Shown: positions 6,762 through 9,467 of the stretch, in pieces
Numbering within the stretch: the stretch's first letter is position 1
Layout of the letters: each line of letters opens with the position of its first letter
From: Methanocorpusculum sp.
GTDB lineage: Archaea; Halobacteriota; Methanomicrobia; Methanomicrobiales; Methanocorpusculaceae
Assembly (NCBI GenBank): GCA_029987245.1
Contig: DALTWG010000061.1
Span: 1 to 9,467 of the forward strand
Length of the DNA: 9,467 nucleotides
Direction: 5' to 3'
Position numbers and translations under genes: made by a program
Notes under the pieces: model-generated
Seen by the model: the letters and a program-made list of their open reading frames with translations, nothing else
What the model was told of the DNA's origin: nothing
Databases searched by the model: none

Positions 6762-8384
6762 ATGGCATCAGCAAGCAACACCGTTACCTTCCGCTTATCC
6801 AAAGACGCAGTCACAGAAATATCCGCCTACATCGATGAAACCCTCAAAGAATGGCGTATTGATATGCGCGGTGCAAAACACCTGCACACAGCCGTGGAAA
6901 ATGTTTTGGGCCGGTGGCTTGAAGGACTCGGTGAAGACACCGAATGTGTGTTCAGGAGCGGAAAACGCTTTACCCGCCGCTATATTACGCTTACCGTCGC
7001 GGGAAAAAAAGTAAACCCCTTCGGTCCCCCTTCCAAAGACTGTGTTTTAACCGGCGGAAACTCGGTCCAGACGCTTCTTGCAAACATCGGCGTAGCCCCT
7101 ACTTACACCTATGCAAACGGCGAAAACCAGATTACCTTAATGCCCAAGCGCAAGAAGTTAAATCCGCTTATCAGCCTGGGCATCTCGGTAATGCTCGGCG
7201 TCCTTGCGGGTTTTGCATGTTTTGCGCTGCCGCAAGACTTGCAGACCACTCTTGCAAATACTATCATAACGCCGCTGTTTGATACCTTTATCGGCCTTCT
7301 GCTTGCCGCAGCACTTCCCATGATGTTTCTTTCCCTCATGTGGGGTATTTACAGTATCGGTGATACGGCGACTCTGGGCACCATCGGAAAAAAAGTCATC
7401 GGCAGATATCTCGGGCGGATTTATTTTACATTGATTGTCTGCACCCTTTTGTGCGCGCCGTTTTTTACCTATGTAATCAGTCTGAAGATGAACAGCGGTT
7501 TTGAATACAGCGAGCTGGTTGAACTGTTTCTCGGCATAATCCCCTCCAATCTGATACTGCCGTTTGCAAACGGCAATACACTGCAGATTATTTTCCTCGC
7601 GGTTGTCTTCGGTCTTGCGATGATTGTGTTAAACCGCAAGATTCCGGTCCTTGTGCAGATTGTTGACCAGACAAACAGTATTATTCAGCTGGTTATGGAG
7701 TGGATTACGACGCTTTTGCCGGTAATTATTTTCATCAGCGTGTTAAATCTGATGCTTTCGGCGTCCAAGACGGGTGTGCATAATATCTGGATTCTGCTTT
7801 GTGCAATCCTGCTCTGTTTTACGGTAAACCTGGTGATTATGACGGGGAGTCTTTCCATCCGGCGTAAAATCAATCCGTTTACGCTGATGAAAAATCTTTT
7901 GCCGACGTTTTTGATTGCGCTTACTACGGCGTCAAGTGCGGCGACGTTTTCCACGAACATGGAGGCGTGCGAAAAGAAATTCGGCATCAGCAAAAAGCTG
8001 GTCAATTTCGGTGTGCCGCTTGGAACAGCGTTCTCGCGTCCCGGTCATGCCATGAGTTTTTTCTGTGTGTGTCTTTTCATGGCGGACCAGTTCGAGGTTT
8101 CGATGACGCTGCCCTGGATTGTAACGGCGATTGTTGTTGCAGGGCTTCTGGCAGTTGCGGTGCCGCCGGTTCCGGGCGGAGGTATTGCCTGTTATTCGAT
8201 TCTGTTTATGGAGCTGGATATTCCGGTAGAAGCGCTGGGTATTGCTATTGTTCTGGAAATTCTGCTTGATTTCATCAGCACGGCGCTGAATATGACGGCG
8301 GTGCCGGTTGATTTGAAGCATGTCGCGGGGAAGATGCATCTGGAAACGGATGCAAAAGGTGAGGGGGAGCAGGGGCGTTTCTGA
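6762..8384 (+). CDS. SLC1-fold (dicarboxylate/amino acid:cation symporter family) transporter with extra N-terminal soluble domain
   Basis: This 540-residue membrane protein has two parts. Residues about 1-127 are soluble and may be a degenerate GHKL/HATPase-like module: a helix with LHTAVENVLGRW (Glu46 in the N-box position), strands with FRSGKRF and YITLTVAGKKVNPFG. Residues about 132-520 show the DAACS/SLC1 fold: hydrophobic helices from 134 onward, a serine-rich hairpin 1 (TTASSAATFSTN, 388-399), TM7, hairpin 2 (PPVPGGGIACYS, 468-479) and TM8 (LEILLDFISTALN, 498-510). Family members import dicarboxylates or amino acids with sodium or protons. Here the TM7 NMDGT motif reads SRPGH (425-429), and in TM8 the positions matching GltPh Arg397 and Asp405 are Ser506 and Val514, while Asp503 and Asn510 remain. 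Substrate and coupling ion are therefore open. ATG at 6762 is chosen because the domain starts just after it; the frame extends upstream to a GTG at 6528, but those 78 codons look non-coding. Confidence 0.85.
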   Translation: MASASNTVTFRLSKDAVTEISAYIDETLKEWRIDMRGAKHLHTAVENVLGRWLEGLGEDTECVFRSGKRFTRRYITLTVAGKKVNPFGPPSKDCVLTGGNSVQTLLANIGVAPTYTYANGENQITLMPKRKKLNPLISLGISVMLGVLAGFACFALPQDLQTTLANTIITPLFDTFIGLLLAAALPMMFLSLMWGIYSIGDTATLGTIGKKVIGRYLGRIYFTLIVCTLLCAPFFTYVISLKMNSGFEYSELVELFLGIIPSNLILPFANGNTLQIIFLAVVFGLAMIVLNRKIPVLVQIVDQTNSIIQLVMEWITTLLPVIIFISVLNLMLSASKTGVHNIWILLCAILLCFTVNLVIMTGSLSIRRKINPFTLMKNLLPTFLIALTTASSAATFSTNMEACEKKFGISKKLVNFGVPLGTAFSRPGHAMSFFCVCLFMADQFEVSMTLPWIVTAIVVAGLLAVAVPPVPGGGIACYSILFMELDIPVEALGIAIVLEILLDFISTALNMTAVPVDLKHVAGKMHLETDAKGEGEQGRF

Positions 8385-8405
8385 TAAAAAGACTGTGTGT
8401 GCGGG

Positions 8406-8412
8406 AAAAAAA
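8406..8412 (-). terminator. T7 tract behind the triosephosphate isomerase gene
   Basis: Seven A on the plus strand read as seven T on the minus strand, starting three bases beyond the tpiA TAA stop (8416-8418). This suits an archaeal T-tract terminator for the MBF1-tpiA operon. It lies in the 31-base gap between two convergent genes. No equivalent T-tract follows the transporter on the plus strand inside the gap. Confidence 0.45.
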
Positions 8413-8415
8413 GTA

Positions 8416-9081
8416 TTATAATTTCGATACCAGGTCCCGTAAAACCGCTTCGGGGTCCTTTGCCTTCACCACGCCTGATGCAAGCAGTACGCCGTCTGCA
8501 CCTAAATCAACCGCTGTGCGCACACATTCTCCTGACTGAATGCCCGCGCCGCATAAGACTTTTACCTCCGGATTGATTTTGCGGACGGCGGCGACGGTAT
8601 TTCTGATGATATCCGGGTCTGCCTTTGCAACCGAAATGCCCGAGCCGATTAACTCCGGCGGTTCTACTGCGACATAGGTCGGGGAAAGCGCGGCTGCCGC
8701 AAGAGAGACGCCTACGTTGTTGGTGCACACAACCGTTTCAAGATGGTTGAATTTAGCCGCCTCTACGCATGCTTCGATTTCGGCAAGGGTGAGGCGTCTT
8801 TCGGAGTGGTTGATTAAGGAACCGGTGCATCCTGCGTTTCTTACGGCATACGCCGGAACCCGGCCGGTAAATGCTCCTTCAACCGCGTCAATGTGCTGGG
8901 CATAGACAGGTACTTCATAGTGTCTGCAAAACGGGTGCAGGTCGACAAACTGGGGTGCGATGCCGATGGTAACGCCGGTCTCCTGCATGACGAGTTCTGC
9001 GGCGGCGCCTATCTGTCCGCCGTTGTTTCCTGTTCCTTCGCGGTACGATTTGAAGTTGATGAGTATGAATGGTGTGGTCAT
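8416..9081 (-). CDS. tpiA: Triosephosphate isomerase, archaeal type
   Basis: The enzyme interconverts dihydroxyacetone phosphate and glyceraldehyde 3-phosphate, in the cytoplasm, serving gluconeogenesis and glycolysis. At 221 residues it has the shortened form typical of archaea; bacterial and eukaryotic enzymes have about 250. Visible catalytic and binding residues are Asn9 and Lys11 (ILINFKSY), His92 (INHSERR), Glu140 as catalytic base (VAVEPPELIG), the flexible loop 6 (141-148, PPELIGSG, the archaeal version), and phosphate-binding glycines in CGAGI (177-181) and GADGVLLASGVV (194-205). Everything expected is present and the protein looks functional. Its ATG shares the A of the upstream gene's TAA stop (TAATG), so it is very likely co-transcribed and translationally coupled with MBF1. 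A T-tract follows its stop. Confidence 0.97.
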   Translation of the reverse strand: MTTPFILINFKSYREGTGNNGGQIGAAAELVMQETGVTIGIAPQFVDLHPFCRHYEVPVYAQHIDAVEGAFTGRVPAYAVRNAGCTGSLINHSERRLTLAEIEACVEAAKFNHLETVVCTNNVGVSLAAAALSPTYVAVEPPELIGSGISVAKADPDIIRNTVAAVRKINPEVKVLCGAGIQSGECVRTAVDLGADGVLLASGVVKAKDPEAVLRDLVSKL

Positions 9082-9467
9082 TACTTTCTTTTCACCTGGA
9101 TTACGTCGCCGAGTGTCGTTGCTGCAACGCCGCCTGCCTGAACTTTTTCGCCGGTGTCGCCGGTGTCAAGCAGTTCGATGCCGAGTTCGGTTTCAAGTTT
9201 TTTGCGTTCGGCTTCGGTCGGGGCGCGTTCGCCGCGTTCGAATTTTTTGATGTCGCCTTCCTGCATTTTCAATATGAAGGCAAGGTCGTTCTGGGTATAT
9301 CCTTTTGCCATGCGGGCTTCGGTTATGCGTTTGGGGTAGTCTTCGACGATGTCGCCTTCGATGTAGTCGAACATGTCGCGTTTGCGCGCTTGCGCGGGGG
9401 CGCCCTGGCGCGGGGCGTAGGCGGGGCGCGGGGTTGCGCGGGAGCCAAATGTGGTCTGTTTCGGTTT
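9081..9467 (-). CDS. mbf1: Archaeal multiprotein bridging factor 1 (MBF1), HTH transcription factor (5' end outside window)
   Basis: The minus-strand frame is open from the right edge to the TAA at 9083-9081 and gives 128 residues of the C-terminal part. Counting from the internal Met at 9374, a Cro/C1-type helix-turn-helix runs from about residue 16 to 66 (RITEARMAKGYTQNDLA..., then KKFERGERAPTEAERKKLE). The tail TLGDVIQVKRK is the usual end of archaeal MBF1. Upstream of that Met the frame continues through a basic Ala/Pro/Arg-rich linker (RATPRPAYAPRQ...), which in archaeal MBF1 joins the N-terminal zinc ribbon to the HTH; the zinc ribbon itself would lie beyond the window. The ATG at 9374 is therefore internal and not the true start. 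MBF1 bridges regulators and the basal transcription machinery, and archaeal forms also bind ribosomal subunits. It overlaps tpiA by one base. Confidence 0.92.
   Translation of the reverse strand, partial: KPKQTTFGSRATPRPAYAPRQGAPAQARKRDMFDYIEGDIVEDYPKRITEARMAKGYTQNDLAFILKMQEGDIKKFERGERAPTEAERKKLETELGIELLDTGDTGEKVQAGGVAATTLGDVIQVKRK

Noticed and set aside
6562..7014. 150-codon plus-strand frame across the gap and transporter start
   Set aside because: Its second half is an out-of-frame reading of the transporter, it starts with TTG without its own ribosome-binding site, and it resembles no known protein.
7932..8339. 135-codon minus-strand open frame
   Set aside because: It is antisense to the transporter's hairpin and TM7-TM8 region; Arg/His/Asn-rich noise.
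9081..9374. MBF1 as a complete 97-residue gene starting at 9374
   Set aside because: The frame stays open to the window edge with an MBF1-like linker, so the Met at 9374 is internal and the gene is cut by the window.
1..9467. CRISPR arrays, tRNA or rRNA genes, insertion sequences, attachment sites
   Set aside because: No regularly spaced direct repeats, no tRNA-like T-loop and acceptor pairing, no transposase and no flanking inverted repeats were seen by eye.

Overview
The window looks like the chromosome of a methanogenic archaeon of the Methanomicrobia, plausibly Methanocorpusculum or a relative. The supporting signs are an archaeal-type short triosephosphate isomerase, an archaeal MBF1 transcription factor, PEGA and TPR proteins, and a secreted subtilase with a Listeria-Bacteroides repeat, a parallel beta-helix and a C-terminal anchor of the archaeal surface-protein kind. 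Most starts lack a Shine-Dalgarno sequence and T-tracts follow several genes. The genus is an inference from remembered gene content; no rRNA or other decisive marker is present.

Layout: positions 1-1031 (minus) hold most of a membrane-anchored protein with four PEGA repeats that runs off the left edge. It is divergently arranged with a cytoplasmic TPR protein (1118-2131, plus). A short pyrimidine-rich gap leads to a very large secreted protein (2208-6458, plus): signal peptide, propeptide, S8 protease domain, InlB B-repeat, cysteine-rich beta-helix, PGF-pre-PGF-like domain and a C-terminal hydrophobic anchor. A T10 tract right behind its stop marks its end. A 303-base gap (6459-6761) holds a textbook Shine-Dalgarno sequence but no convincing gene.

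Next is a 540-residue SLC1-fold transporter (6762-8384, plus) with an extra soluble N-terminal domain and a clearly altered sodium/substrate-binding core. It converges on a minus-strand operon: MBF1 (9467-9081, its 5' end outside the window), then triosephosphate isomerase (9081-8416), overlapping by one base (TAATG).

Functionally, the left two thirds is surface and protein-interaction equipment: a PEGA anchor protein, a TPR scaffold and an adhesin-like protease that probably acts on external protein or the cell envelope. The right third pairs an unusual transporter with housekeeping genes. No tRNA, rRNA, CRISPR array, insertion sequence or attachment site was seen. The item most deserving follow-up is the transporter: a SLC1 fold fused to a possible degenerate GHKL-type domain, with the NMDGT motif replaced.
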